Part shown: one piece after another, positions 8,308-17,264 of the stretch
Position numbering within the stretch: the stretch's first letter is position 1
Layout of the letters: each line of letters opens with the position of its first letter
Source of the DNA: Mycolicibacterium litorale
GTDB lineage: Bacteria; Actinomycetota; Actinomycetes; Mycobacteriales; Mycobacteriaceae
DNA length: 64,000 nucleotides
Direction of reading: 5' to 3'
Assembly (NCBI GenBank): GCA_002007745.1
Contig: CP019882.1
Span: 2,232,001-2,296,000 of the forward strand
Notes under the pieces: model-generated
What the model was told of the DNA's origin: nothing
What the model saw: only the letters and a program-made list of their open reading frames with translations
Databases searched by the model: none
Made by a program: the position numbers and the translations under genes

Positions 8308-10059
8308 ATGACTGACCCAACGAGACCGGCCCTCGGCCTGTCGGTCGGGGCGACCATGCTGGCCGCGGTGACCCTGGACCGTTCGATCACCCGAAAGCCG
8401 GTGATCACGCTGTTCCGACATCGCCCGCCCGAGGTCGGGGTGCCCGCGGAGAATGCCGCCCTCGGCGAACCTGGACTGGTGATCACCGACTTCGTCGACC
8501 GCGTGGGTGATCCGGTGGGCATCGTCGCCGCCGACGGCTCGGTCCACCACGCCGAGACGTTGCTGGCCGATGCGCTGCGCGCACTGGCCTACGCCGCCAC
8601 CGCCGGGCGCCCGCTGCCGCCGGCTGCGCTGAGCTATCCCGCACACTGGCGGTCGGCCGCCGTCGAGGCCCTGCGGCGGGCCCTGCACCGGATACCCGAA
8701 TGGTCGGTAGCCGAGCCGGCACTGATCCCGGACACCGCGGCCGCCTCCAGCGCGCTGCGCGCCGATCCCGGACTGCCCACCCGCGGCGTCGTCGCCCTCT
8801 GCGATTTCGGCGGCAGCGGCACCTCGATCACCCTGCTCGACGGCGACCGCCACATCGCTGCGACCGTGCGCCACCTCGACTTCTCCGGTGATCTCGTCGA
8901 CCAGGCGTTACTGGCCCATGTGGTGGCCGAGCTGTCCGCCGGTGGGACGCTCGACGTCACCGGGACCTCAGCGATCGGGAACCTGAGCCGGCTGCGGGCT
9001 GAATGCCGCGCCGCCAAGGAGCGACTGTCCACCACCACCGTGACCGCGCTGCCCGCCGACCTGCCCGGCTTCCGCGGCGATGTCCGGCTGACCCGCATCG
9101 AACTCGACGACACCCTGCGTCGTCCGCTGGCCGACGTCGTGGCCACCCTCGAAGACACCCTGACCCGCGCCGGGGTCCGCCCCGCCGAGCTGGCCGCGGT
9201 GGCGACGATCGGTGGCGGTGCCGCCATCCCGATGATCACCACGACGCTCTCCGAACATCTGCGGGTGCCGGTGATCACCACAGCGCGCCCCGCACTCACC
9301 GGCGCCATCGGCGCGGCGTTGCGGGCAGCCCGGGGGCCGGCCGACGACGCGGCCACTGCGCTTGCCCCCGCGCCGGCTGTGCCCGTCGCGCCGGTCGTTC
9401 CGCCCGCGCCCGCCGCGCCGACCGGTCAGGCGCTGGCCTGGTCACAGGAAGACGACATCCCCGACCTGGCGCCGGCCGCCGAGCTGCCGGCCGTGGCGAG
9501 TCCACGTCCGGACCTGGACTTCGAGCCAGAGCCCGCGCCGCCCGAGCGCAACGACCAGGCCTGGTACCGGCGGCCGATGCCGGTGGTGGCCGCGGCGCTG
9601 CTGGTGATCGCCGTGGCCGGCGCCGGCACGGCGGTCGCGTTGCGCGCCGACAACAGTGCGGCTCCGGCGACACCGACGCCGAGCATCACCACCACACCGC
9701 AGGCTGCACCCGCGCCGCCCGCACCGGCGGCCGAACCGACCTCGGTGACGGTCCAGAATCAGGCGGTACAGGACACCCCGGCACCTGCGCCACGAACCGT
9801 GGTGCAGGTGCCCGCGCCGGTCACCCAGACCCAGGTCGTGCAGGCCCCACCGGTCACCACCGAGGCGCCGCCGCCACCGCCGGTGACCGAAACACAGACC
9901 ACCACCGTCGTGAGCACCGAAGTGTCGACCCCACCGCCGGTCACCGAGACTGCCACCGTCGCACCGTCGGCGACTCCACCGCCGCCGTTCATTCCGACGA
10001 TCCCGCCGATCCCGACGATTCCCGGGCTACCGCAGTTCCTGCAGCCGCACTCAGGTTGA
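8308..10059 (+). CDS. Hsp70/actin-fold ATPase-like protein with a transmembrane anchor and proline-rich tail
   Basis: The 583-residue protein has three parts. Residues 1 to ~350 are a divergent Hsp70-type nucleotide-binding domain: phosphate-2 loop VVALCDFGGSGTSITLLDG and adenosine motif VATIGGGAAIPMITTTL, then ALTGAIGAALRA. About 350-420 is an acidic, Pro/Ala-rich linker. One transmembrane helix (PVVAAALLVIAVAGAGTAVAL, ~424-444) is followed by a ~135-residue Pro/Thr/Val tail with repeated PPPVTET-like units. The canonical Hsp70 peptide-binding domain is missing. ATG 8308 is chosen because earlier in-frame codons lack homology-like sequence. Topology suggests a cytosolic ATPase-like head and an extracytoplasmic, wall-spanning tail. 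Function unknown. Confidence 0.7.
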   Translation: MTDPTRPALGLSVGATMLAAVTLDRSITRKPVITLFRHRPPEVGVPAENAALGEPGLVITDFVDRVGDPVGIVAADGSVHHAETLLADALRALAYAATAGRPLPPAALSYPAHWRSAAVEALRRALHRIPEWSVAEPALIPDTAAASSALRADPGLPTRGVVALCDFGGSGTSITLLDGDRHIAATVRHLDFSGDLVDQALLAHVVAELSAGGTLDVTGTSAIGNLSRLRAECRAAKERLSTTTVTALPADLPGFRGDVRLTRIELDDTLRRPLADVVATLEDTLTRAGVRPAELAAVATIGGGAAIPMITTTLSEHLRVPVITTARPALTGAIGAALRAARGPADDAATALAPAPAVPVAPVVPPAPAAPTGQALAWSQEDDIPDLAPAAELPAVASPRPDLDFEPEPAPPERNDQAWYRRPMPVVAAALLVIAVAGAGTAVALRADNSAAPATPTPSITTTPQAAPAPPAPAAEPTSVTVQNQAVQDTPAPAPRTVVQVPAPVTQTQVVQAPPVTTEAPPPPPVTETQTTTVVSTEVSTPPPVTETATVAPSATPPPPFIPTIPPIPTIPGLPQFLQPHSG

Positions 10060-11139
10060 TGTTCGCCGTTTGACCAGGACGACCTTGGCCAGCGGAATCG
10101 ACATCTGTTCCGGTGCGGCCGCAAGGCGGGCCGCAACCGCGGCTTCCAGCCGGTCGGCGAACTGGGTGGCCCGCTCCTCGATGGGCCCGGGGTCCAACGC
10201 CGCGGCCAAGGTCGGAAAGACCGAAGCGCGAAGGAACGCAGCCCAATTGGCGCCGAAAGCGCGAGCATCCCCGTCGACCTGGAACTGTGCCCAGAATCGG
10301 TCTTCGGCCTTGAACAACTCCAGGTGTTCGATAGAGAGGCCTTCGAACCGTCCGGACGGGGCGAACGGCGCCCGGAAGTCCTTCTCCTCCCGGCCGATCG
10401 ACGGGATCGACATCCGGCGCGCTTCACCGGCGCTGAGCAAGCCGTCGTCGACGAACTGGCGCAGCGCGGCGACGATGGCGTCGAACGCGGCCTTGAAGCC
10501 GGAGCTGCCGTCGGGCTCGACGCCGACGGTCAGCACGACGAGCCGTCCACCGGGGGCCAACTCGCGGCCACGGAAGGCGACGAACTCGTGCCAATCCTCG
10601 GCTGCCTGGCGGGCATAGGCCTGCCGAGCCTCGTCGTCGGCGCTGTAGGAGATCTGGACGTGGTCGGGAATGGGCATCGGGATCCGGCTCAACCAGTGCA
10701 CCGCCCACGAACTCCACCCCAGCACGATGCTGTCGGAGGGCAGGATCTGTTGGTAGAACGAGCGGCCCACGGCGGAGGCGAACGTGGCCGGATCCGCCTT
10801 CAGATAGCTGTCGTGGTCCTCGGTGAGAGTGGTGAACAACGCGGTGAAATCGTTGTCGGCGACATCGGTGTGGGCGACCAGGATGGCGTGATCCGGGCGT
10901 GTGCGTCGGCGGATGATGCCGATGGCGGCGCCGATCGGCAACAGCGAGTTGTAACCGGTGGCAGCGCCGTAGTCGGCGATGGCGATTGGCTGGGGCGTCT
11001 TCGGCAACGGGACGGTACGGGCTGCCTCTTCGAAAAGTGTTATGGCAGGCCGTAACCCGGCTGCCTGCAATCGTGAGGATGCGGTGTAGGTGGCGCTGTC
11101 CATCGGCTGCGGGCGCACCACGATGCTGGACTCGCGCAT
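10051..11139 (-). CDS. SABATH-type SAM-dependent carboxyl methyltransferase
   Basis: The 362-residue protein resembles the plant salicylate/jasmonate carboxyl methyltransferase family and the mycobacterial fatty-acid O-methyltransferases related to it. MDSATYTASSRLQAAGL is the N-terminal SAM/substrate segment, IAIADYGAATGYNSLLPIG is motif I, and SFYQQILPSDSIVLGWSSWA followed by VHWLSRIP is the family's signature. The start is ATG 11139, 1 base after the upstream gene's stop; a longer frame through that gene is a shadow. Likely product is a methyl ester of a carboxylic acid, perhaps a fatty acid. Its end overlaps the convergent Hsp70-like gene by 9 bases. Confidence 0.75.
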   Translation of the reverse strand: MRESSIVVRPQPMDSATYTASSRLQAAGLRPAITLFEEAARTVPLPKTPQPIAIADYGAATGYNSLLPIGAAIGIIRRRTRPDHAILVAHTDVADNDFTALFTTLTEDHDSYLKADPATFASAVGRSFYQQILPSDSIVLGWSSWAVHWLSRIPMPIPDHVQISYSADDEARQAYARQAAEDWHEFVAFRGRELAPGGRLVVLTVGVEPDGSSGFKAAFDAIVAALRQFVDDGLLSAGEARRMSIPSIGREEKDFRAPFAPSGRFEGLSIEHLELFKAEDRFWAQFQVDGDARAFGANWAAFLRASVFPTLAAALDPGPIEERATQFADRLEAAVAARLAAAPEQMSIPLAKVVLVKRRTST

Positions 11140-11140
11140 G

Positions 11141-11380
11141 TCAAGCCCGGCGACGACGGTGCAACAGCAGTCCCACCACCAGACCAACCAAGAGCATCGC
11201 GGCCAGCAGCAGCCACATCGGGGATTCCACGGTGATCCACAAGACGTGCACGCGCTGGCGCTCGCGGTTCTGGGCGATGAACACCGCTGCCAGCACCACC
11301 AGGGTGATCGCCAGCCAGTAGCGCAGGGCGAATCGCCGTACCGCGCCGCCGGAGCGCGGTGAGCCTTCATCAGGGGACAT
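11141..11380 (-). CDS. Small LapA-domain (DUF1049) membrane protein
   Basis: The 79-residue protein has two transmembrane helices: FALRYWLAITLVVLAAVFIAQN (~17-38) and MWLLLAAMLLVGLVVGLLLH (~55-74). The linker RERQRVHVLWITVES is the lipopolysaccharide-assembly-protein-A-like pattern, and the protein ends in RRRRA. AGGTCGCC precedes the ATG. Its stop is 1 base before the methyltransferase start, so the two are co-transcribed. Role unknown, probably inner-membrane. Confidence 0.75.
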   Translation of the reverse strand: MSPDEGSPRSGGAVRRFALRYWLAITLVVLAAVFIAQNRERQRVHVLWITVESPMWLLLAAMLLVGLVVGLLLHRRRRA

Positions 11381-11503
11381 GGCGACCTCCCGTCGTTGCC
11401 GTCAGAAGGTGACGGTAGTCGCTGTCAGCTAATCCGTCGGCCAACTCCCGTCGCAGAGCTGATTGTCACCGCGATGCAGCGCCGCACGTGACACACTTCG
11501 GCC

Positions 11504-12211
11504 ATGAAAGGCACCTGGTCAGCCGCGCGCATCCTGGCGTTGTCCGGGATCGTCATGATGATCGTCGGCGGGGTCGGCTTCATCGTGGTCATGGTGCTCA
11601 ACGCGTTCGTCCTGGACGAGTTCGACGCCTACGGTGAGGTGCCGATCCCGGGCTCGGGCCAGGTGCAGCTGCCCGCCGGTCAGGTGCAGATCAGCTTCCA
11701 CACCGCGGTGACGGGGTCACCGTCTAGCGGATTCCCGCTGCCCGCCCTGAGGCTGAGGATCGACCCGCCGGACGGGGCGGCCGACCCGGTGCTGACCGAG
11801 AACCACGGGGCCACAACGACAATCAACAGCGACACGCACGCGCGGATCTGGACCGCACAGGTGTTCACGCCGGGCGCCTATCGAATCCGCACCGACGGAC
11901 AGGTCAACGGCTACATCAACCCGCGGCTGGCGTTCGGGCGCGACAGTGACTACGACTACCTGCACTGGGTGTTCGTCGCGGTGTTCGGGTTCGGACTGCT
12001 GGACATGATCATGTCCCTGTTCTTCCGCAAGCGGATGGCCCGCCAGGGAACGGTCGACACCGTTGCGGCTGTGCTCCCGCCCGACCCCTACACGCCATCC
12101 GACCAGGGGGTGCGGCTGGAGCAACTCAAAACGCTGGCCGCGTTGCGGGACTCCGGTGCACTGACCCAGCAGGAGTTCGAATCCGAGAAACGCCGGATCC
12201 TCAAGGGGTAG
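11504..12211 (+). CDS. Two-TM membrane protein with C-terminal SHOCT domain
   Basis: The 235-residue protein has TM1 at about 9-33 (ILALSGIVMMIVGGVGFIVVM), an extracytoplasmic beta-rich domain (~45-150), TM2 near 158-178 (WVFVAVFGFGLLDMIMSLFF), then a cytosolic tail. The tail ends in a SHOCT motif: LEQLKTLAALRDSGALTQQE followed by FESEKRRILKG. SHOCT modules bind oligomers or nucleic acid in varied proteins; function here unknown. CACACT ends 6 bases before the ATG, so the mRNA is probably leaderless. Confidence 0.7.
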   Translation: MKGTWSAARILALSGIVMMIVGGVGFIVVMVLNAFVLDEFDAYGEVPIPGSGQVQLPAGQVQISFHTAVTGSPSSGFPLPALRLRIDPPDGAADPVLTENHGATTTINSDTHARIWTAQVFTPGAYRIRTDGQVNGYINPRLAFGRDSDYDYLHWVFVAVFGFGLLDMIMSLFFRKRMARQGTVDTVAAVLPPDPYTPSDQGVRLEQLKTLAALRDSGALTQQEFESEKRRILKG

Positions 12212-12233
12212 GGGGCGTCTACACTCACCCGTC

Positions 12234-13411
12234 GTGAAAGCAGTGAGCAGCGTGCACGGGACATTGTCGGTGATCGACCTGCCTTCCCCGGTTCCGGCCG
12301 AGGGGCAACTGGTCTTGGACGTCCGAAGCTGCGGTATCTGCGGCTCCGATCTCCACGCCAAGGACCACGGCGACGAACTGGCCGACGTGTTGGACGAGGT
12401 CGGCTACCGCGACTGCATTCGCGGCGACACCCCGACCGTCATGGGCCACGAGTTCTCCGGCGAGGTGGCCGAGCGCGGGGCCAAGACCCCAGGGCGCTCA
12501 AAGCCGGCACTCGGGTCGTGTCGTTCCCCATGGTGCGCTCCCGCGGCGGCAGCGTGCAGCTGACCGGTCTGTCACCGCTGGCGCCGGGCGGCTACGCCGA
12601 GCAGGTACTGGTCGAGGCGGCGATGACATTCCCGGTACCGAACGGGCTGTCCATGGACATCGCGGCGCTGACCGAGCCGATGGCGATCGCGCTCCACGCT
12701 GTGCGGCGAAGCGAGATCACCAGGCGTGACACCGCGATCGTGATCGGCTGTGGACCGATCGGACTGGCGATCATCTGCCAGCTCAAGGCTCTCGGCGTCG
12801 AGACCATCGTCGCCAGCGACTTCTCGCCCGGCCGTCGTGTCTTGGCGAGCCGATGCGGCGCCGACGTCGTGGTCGACCCCAAGATCGACTCGCCCTATGA
12901 CAGGGCGGTGAGCAAAGGTATGGTGACCGACTTCAATGGGCTCGCCGACCTCGCTGTCGGCTCGATGGAGAAGCTTCGCAAACTGCCAGGCTGGCAGCAC
13001 GTCTACCGCGCTGCGGAGGCGCTGGGTGCCGCCGGGCCAAAACGGCCGGTGATCTTCGAATGCGTCGGTGTGCCCGGCATGATCGACGGCGTCATCACCG
13101 CAGCGCCGCTGAACGCTCGGGTGGTCGTGGTCGGAGTCTGCATGAGCAGCGACGCGATCCGGCCGGCGATGGCCATCGGCAAGGAAATCGACCTGCGCTT
13201 CGTGTTCGGCTACACGCCGCTGGAGTTCCGTGACACGCTGCACATGCTGGCCGACGGGAAGCTGAACGCCAGACCACTGGTGACCGGCAAAGTGGGGCTT
13301 GACGGCGTGGCCGCTGCCTTCCAGGCCCTGGGCGACCCGGAAACGCACGCGAAGATCCTCATCGATCCTCGCCTCGATGCGCCGAATGTGGTTGCTGTGC
13401 AGCGGATCTGA
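12234..13411 (+). pseudogene. Zinc-dependent alcohol dehydrogenase, frame broken at 12492-12494
   Basis: Two frames make one MDR dehydrogenase. The first (12234 on) gives MKAVSSVHGTLSVIDLPSP with catalytic-zinc region SCGICGSDLHAKD and VMGHEFSGEVAERGAKTPG. The second continues ALKAGTRVVSFPMVRSRG, then Rossmann motif AIVIGCGPIGLAIICQLKAL to the end. Adding one G to the GGG at 12492-12494 joins them seamlessly, giving about 392 residues. The structural-zinc Cys lobe is absent. Start GTG follows TACACT by 8 bases. The single-base loss in a G run matches other breaks in this window, so sequencing error is likely. Confidence 0.8.
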
Positions 13412-13412
13412 G

Positions 13413-13566
13413 CGCCGCTCGTTCCTCGCGGCGCATCGTCAGTGGCCGTGTTGGTTTGACCGCTTCCTCCTCGCCGCTCGTTCCTCGCGGCGCATCGTCA
13501 GTGGCCGTGTTGGTTTGGCCGCTTCCTCCTCGCCGCTCGTTCCTCGCGGCGCATCGTCAGTGGCCG
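13413..13566. repeat. 59-base tandem repeat, 2.6 copies, with internal hairpins
   Basis: Copies start at 13413, 13472 and 13531; the period is exactly 59 bases and copies 1 and 2 differ at one position (TTTGACCGC/TTTGGCCGC). Each copy begins CGCCGC-TCGTTCCTC-GCGGCG, a 6-base stem with a 9-base loop. The array lies between convergent genes, and the last partial copy runs 10 bases into the end of the metallo-hydrolase gene. It could act as a bidirectional terminator or be a slippage-prone intergenic repeat. Confidence 0.9.
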
Positions 13567-14186
13567 CGCGCCACCCACTCGTCGTAGTTCACCAGCTCGT
13601 CGCCGATGCGGGTGGTGTCGCCGTGGCCGGTGTACACGACCGTGTCGGCCGGTAGCTTGCCGAGCTTGTCCTTGATCGACCCGAGGATCGTCGGGAAGTC
13701 GGAGAACGATCGGCCGGTGGCGCCGGGTCCGCCCTGGAAAAGGGTGTCGCCGGAGAACACCGCGCCCAGTGCCGGAGCGTAGAGGCAGGTGGAGCCGGGG
13801 GAGTGACCGGGCGTGGCGATGGCGTGCAGTTCGATGCCGTCGGCCTTGAGTACCTGGCCGTCTTCGATGGTACGGAACTGCTTGTCGCCATGCGTCATTC
13901 GCCACAACATCTCGTCGGCGGGGTTCAGCAGGATGGGAGCGTCGAAGTCGGCCGACAACTGCGGTGCGACGGTGATGTGGTCGTTGTGCCCGTGGGTGCA
14001 GACCACCGCAACGACGTGGCGGTTGCCGACGGCGTCCTCGATGGCCTTCGCGTTATGCGCGGCGTCGATGACGATCACCTCGGAGTCGTCACCGACGATC
14101 CAGATGTTGTTGTCGACTTCCCAACTGCCGCCGTCGAGTTCGAAGGTGCCGTGGGTGACGACGCGTTCGATGCCTGCCTGGCTCAC
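13557..14186 (-). CDS. Metallo-beta-lactamase-fold hydrolase paired with mscR (Rv2260-like)
   Basis: The 209-residue protein has the metal-binding motif H65-G-H67-N-D69-H70 ([10 protein letters not shown]), [12 protein letters not shown] as the second His site and [16 protein letters not shown] carrying the bridging Asp. This is the glyoxalase-II-like branch. Start ATG overlaps the mscR stop (ATGA). The pairing with mycothiol-dependent formaldehyde dehydrogenase suggests hydrolysis of an S-acyl-mycothiol such as S-formylmycothiol; that substrate is inferred from context only. Confidence 0.85.
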   Translation of the reverse strand: MSQAGIERVVTHGTFELDGGSWEVDNNIWIVGDDSEVIVIDAAHNAKAIEDAVGNRHVVAVVCTHGHNDHITVAPQLSADFDAPILLNPADEMLWRMTHGDKQFRTIEDGQVLKADGIELHAIATPGHSPGSTCLYAPALGAVFSGDTLFQGGPGATGRSFSDFPTILGSIKDKLGKLPADTVVYTGHGDTTRIGDELVNYDEWVARGH

Positions 14187-15268
14187 AAGATCACCACCGA
14201 ACGCAGCACCTCACCGGCGTGCATCTTGTGGAAGGCATCCTCGATTCCGTCGAGGCCGATGCGCTCGGAGACGAACTTCTCCAGCGGCAGCCGCCCCTGC
14301 CGGTACAGGCTGATCAGGGTCGGGAAGTCCCGCTCGGGCAGGCAATCGCCGTACCACGACGATTTCAGCGATCCGCCGCGGGAGAAGAAATCCACCAGCG
14401 GCATGTCCAGGCGCATGTCCGGCGTGGGCACACCGACCAGCACGACGGTTCCGGCCAGATCGCGGGCGTAGAACGCCTGCTTCCAGGTTTCCGGGCGGCC
14501 GACGGCGTCGATCACCACGTCGGCGCCGAAGCCGTCGGTGAGGTCCTGGATGGTCTCGACGGCGTCGAGTTCACGGGCGTTGATCGTGTGGGTGGCGCCG
14601 AACTCGCGGGCCCAGTCCAGCTTCTTGTTGTCGGTGTCGACGGCGATGATCTTCTTGGCGCCGACCAGGGCCGCGCCGGCGATCGCGGCGTCACCGACGC
14701 CGCCACAGCCGATCACCGCGACGGTGTCGTCCCGCCCGACGTTGCCGGTGTTGACCGCCGCGCCGAGTCCGGCCATCACGCCGCAGCCGAGCAGGCCCGC
14801 CACCGCCGGGTCGGCTTCGGGATCGACTTTGGTGCATTGTCCTTCGTGCACCAGCGTCTTGTCGGCGAAGGCGCCGATGCCCAGTGCTGGAGTCAGTTCG
14901 GTGCCGTCGGTCAGCGTCATCTTCTGGGCGGCGTTGTGGGTGTTGAAGCAGTACCACGGGCGACCGCGTTTGCAGGCGCGGCACTGGCCGCACACCGCGC
15001 GCCAGTTCAGGATCACGAAGTCGCCCGGCTCGACGTTGGTGACGCCCTGGCCGATCGACTCGACAGTGCCGGCGGCCTCATGGCCGAGCAGGAACGGGTA
15101 CTCGTCGTTGATTCCACCCTCGCGGTAGGTCAGGTCCGTGTGGCACACCCCGCAGGCGATGACCTTGACCACCACTTCGCCCGGACCGGGGTCGGGGATG
15201 ACGATGTCGACGAGTTCGACGGGCTCGCCCTTCTTACGAGAAATCACACCGCGCACTGTTTGACTCAT
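14183..15268 (-). CDS. mscR: S-(hydroxymethyl)mycothiol dehydrogenase / nitrosomycothiol reductase
   Basis: The 361-residue zinc MDR enzyme oxidises the formaldehyde-mycothiol adduct and can reduce S-nitrosomycothiol. Catalytic zinc ligands lie in [15 protein letters not shown] and LLGHEAAG. The structural zinc lobe is [15 protein letters not shown], and the cofactor motif is [17 protein letters not shown]. Length and sequence match the mycobacterial MscR/AdhE2 family. TAAGGT on the minus strand (15276-15281) ends 7 bases before the ATG, so the transcript is leaderless. A perfect 20-base palindrome covers the start codon. Co-operonic with the metallo-hydrolase. Confidence 0.93.
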   Translation of the reverse strand: MSQTVRGVISRKKGEPVELVDIVIPDPGPGEVVVKVIACGVCHTDLTYREGGINDEYPFLLGHEAAGTVESIGQGVTNVEPGDFVILNWRAVCGQCRACKRGRPWYCFNTHNAAQKMTLTDGTELTPALGIGAFADKTLVHEGQCTKVDPEADPAVAGLLGCGVMAGLGAAVNTGNVGRDDTVAVIGCGGVGDAAIAGAALVGAKKIIAVDTDNKKLDWAREFGATHTINARELDAVETIQDLTDGFGADVVIDAVGRPETWKQAFYARDLAGTVVLVGVPTPDMRLDMPLVDFFSRGGSLKSSWYGDCLPERDFPTLISLYRQGRLPLEKFVSERIGLDGIEDAFHKMHAGEVLRSVVIL

Positions 15269-15277
15269 GAGTCAAAC
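15258..15277. promoter_or_regulatory. 20-base perfect palindrome over the mscR start codon
   Basis: GTTTGACTCATGAGTCAAAC is its own reverse complement. It contains the mscR start (15266-15268) and touches the inferred -10 box (15276-15281). It could be an operator for a thiol- or aldehyde-sensing regulator, or a hairpin at the 5' end of a leaderless mRNA. Confidence 0.6.
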
Positions 15278-15337
15278 CTTAGCGTGACGAGTGCGGAATG
15301 CCGCATGCCCGTCCCACTCTGACGATACGGTGGAGAC

Positions 15338-16309
15338 TTGTTTACCACTCGACTCGAATTGCCGACTGAATTACTGGTCACCGCCCGTGCGGCGTATCGC
15401 AGCGGAGACTGGGAGACCAGCTACGCGGCGTTCTCCCGGGCCGGTGCGGTGGGGCCGCTGTCGGTCGACGATATGGACACCATGGCGACCGCGGCCTGGC
15501 GCCTGGGCGATGCCCGGGAGGCAGCTCGGATCGGGGAGCTCGTTTACCTCCGCCTGACCCGGACCGATCCGGGAGCTGCGGCGACGAAGGCCGTCGAGCT
15601 GGGCGCGGTGTGGCTGTCCCGAGGCGAACTGGGGGTCGGCCAGAGCTGGGTCCGGCGAGCCCGGGCTCTGCTTGCCGGGACGGACGCGCCGGTGCTGGTG
15701 CGGCTGACCTATCTGGAAACAGTGCTGACAGTGTTTAGTGACGACGTCGAGCTGGTGGCCGAGCGAGCAGAGGTGCTGCGCGAGATGTCGTCGACTGCGC
15801 TGGACCAGACCCATCCGGCAGTGGCGGGCGAGGCCTACTACCAGCTCGGCGAAGTGCGGCGACGCCGCGGTGACGTCGACGCAGCGTTGGCGGCCTACGC
15901 CGCCGCACACCGGCGTGGCGTCTCGCCGCAGCCGGGTGCTGCGCTGCTGAGATGCGCGCTGGGTGACGTCGACACCGCGCGCGCCGAGGTGCAGGCCGCG
16001 TTGGCGGCCACCAGTGAGTCCGCCGATGTCGAGGATCGCGTCCGCCTGCTGCGCGGTGCGGTCGAGATCGCCCTGGCGGGCGGGTATCTCGACGAAGCGG
16101 AGCAGTACTTCCGCGAGCTCGTCACCCTCGAGTCCGCCGACGCACTGCTGCGCGGTGCGATCCTGGTGCGGCGCGGCCGATACCGCGAGGCGCTGACCGC
16201 GTTGCGGTCGGCCCTGCGAGAGCCGCGAATCCGGCGCTCGGCGCCCGAGATCACGCGCGTGCACCGGTGGATCGACGAGGCGCACCGAGGTCTCGCCGCC
16301 CGCGGGTAG
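15338..16309 (+). CDS. TPR-like helical repeat protein
   Basis: The 323-residue Ala/Arg-rich all-helical protein has repeated TPR-like pairs: LLVTARAAYRSGDWETSYAA, AYYQLGEVRRRRGDVDAALA with AYAAAHRRG, and AILVRRGRYREALTALRSAL. Start is TTG 15338; no better start gives the N-terminal repeat. No signal peptide or catalytic motif is visible. It may be a scaffold or a regulator C-terminal-like module. The next gene starts 10 bases downstream, so it is probably in an operon with the serine hydrolase. Confidence 0.6.
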   Translation: MFTTRLELPTELLVTARAAYRSGDWETSYAAFSRAGAVGPLSVDDMDTMATAAWRLGDAREAARIGELVYLRLTRTDPGAAATKAVELGAVWLSRGELGVGQSWVRRARALLAGTDAPVLVRLTYLETVLTVFSDDVELVAERAEVLREMSSTALDQTHPAVAGEAYYQLGEVRRRRGDVDAALAAYAAAHRRGVSPQPGAALLRCALGDVDTARAEVQAALAATSESADVEDRVRLLRGAVEIALAGGYLDEAEQYFRELVTLESADALLRGAILVRRGRYREALTALRSALREPRIRRSAPEITRVHRWIDEAHRGLAARG

Positions 16310-16319
16310 TCTCCACCCG

Positions 16320-17156
16320 GTGTCTGCGTTGTCCAGCCCACTCGAGGGGATCTCCGACTGGCCGGTTCCGGCCGCGGCTGCCGCGGTGGTGGGCGAAGGC
16401 GGGGTGCTGGCGCAATTCGGTGACACCTCGCGCGAGTTCCGCCTGGCCTCGGTGACCAAACCGCTGGCCGCGCGCGCCGCCCAGGTTGCCGTCGAGGAAG
16501 GCGTCGTGGAGTTGGACACCCCGGCTGGTCCACCGGGCAGCACGGTCCGGCACCTGTTGGCGCACGCCTCCGGGTTGTCGATGCACTCCGCCGAGGTGAT
16601 GGCCGAGCCCGGCAAGCGTCGGGTGTACTCGAACTACGGTTTTCAGGTGTTGGCCGAGACCATCGAAGGCAACGCCGGCATCGAGTTCGGCGACTACCTG
16701 GCCGAGGCGATCTTCGAGCCGCTCGGTATGAGCTCGTCGCGACTGGACGGAGGGGCGGCGGCGTCCGGTTTCGGTGCGGTGTCGACCGTGGCGGACCTGT
16801 CGGCATTCGCCGGCGACCTGCTGGCACCGCGGACGGTGTCGGCGCAGATGCACCAGTCGGCGATCACGGTGCAATTTCCCGGGCTGGCCGGTGTGTTGCC
16901 CGGCTTCGGCGTCCAACGGCCCAATGATTGGGGCCTGGGTTTCGAGATCCGGGACGACAAGTCGCCGCACTGGACCGGCTCGGCGAACTCGCCGCGGACG
17001 TTCGGTCATTTCGGCCAGACCGGCACCTTCATCTGGGTGGACCCGGACCGAATGGTGGCACTGGTCGTGCTGACCGCGCGCGATTTCGACGAGTGGGCCA
17101 AGCCACTATGGCCGGCCCTGTCTGATGAAGTTCTGAGAGTGTACGGGGCGCACTAG
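16320..17156 (+). CDS. Serine hydrolase of the class C beta-lactamase/PBP fold (Rv2257c-like)
   Basis: The 278-residue penicillin-binding-protein-fold enzyme has nucleophile motif S44-V-T-K47 (LASVTKPLA) and the Y103-S-N105 motif (RRVYSNYG). A C-terminal GHFGQTGTFIWVDP takes the KTG position. It is short for class C enzymes and lacks a signal peptide, so it is probably a cytosolic esterase/amidase rather than a secreted beta-lactamase. GTG start 16320 lies 10 bases after the TPR gene. Gene order matches the M. tuberculosis Rv2256c-Rv2257c pair with the DUF3145 gene next. Confidence 0.8.
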   Translation: MSALSSPLEGISDWPVPAAAAAVVGEGGVLAQFGDTSREFRLASVTKPLAARAAQVAVEEGVVELDTPAGPPGSTVRHLLAHASGLSMHSAEVMAEPGKRRVYSNYGFQVLAETIEGNAGIEFGDYLAEAIFEPLGMSSSRLDGGAAASGFGAVSTVADLSAFAGDLLAPRTVSAQMHQSAITVQFPGLAGVLPGFGVQRPNDWGLGFEIRDDKSPHWTGSANSPRTFGHFGQTGTFIWVDPDRMVALVVLTARDFDEWAKPLWPALSDEVLRVYGAH

Positions 17157-17264
17157 CGCAACAGGCGCCTCACAAGGCACAATAAACACGCACGACACAA
17201 CTGCATCCTCGGAAACACCAGGTCGTTGGGGAAGACGTCCCTCGTGGAGCCGAAGGAGAAGGTC

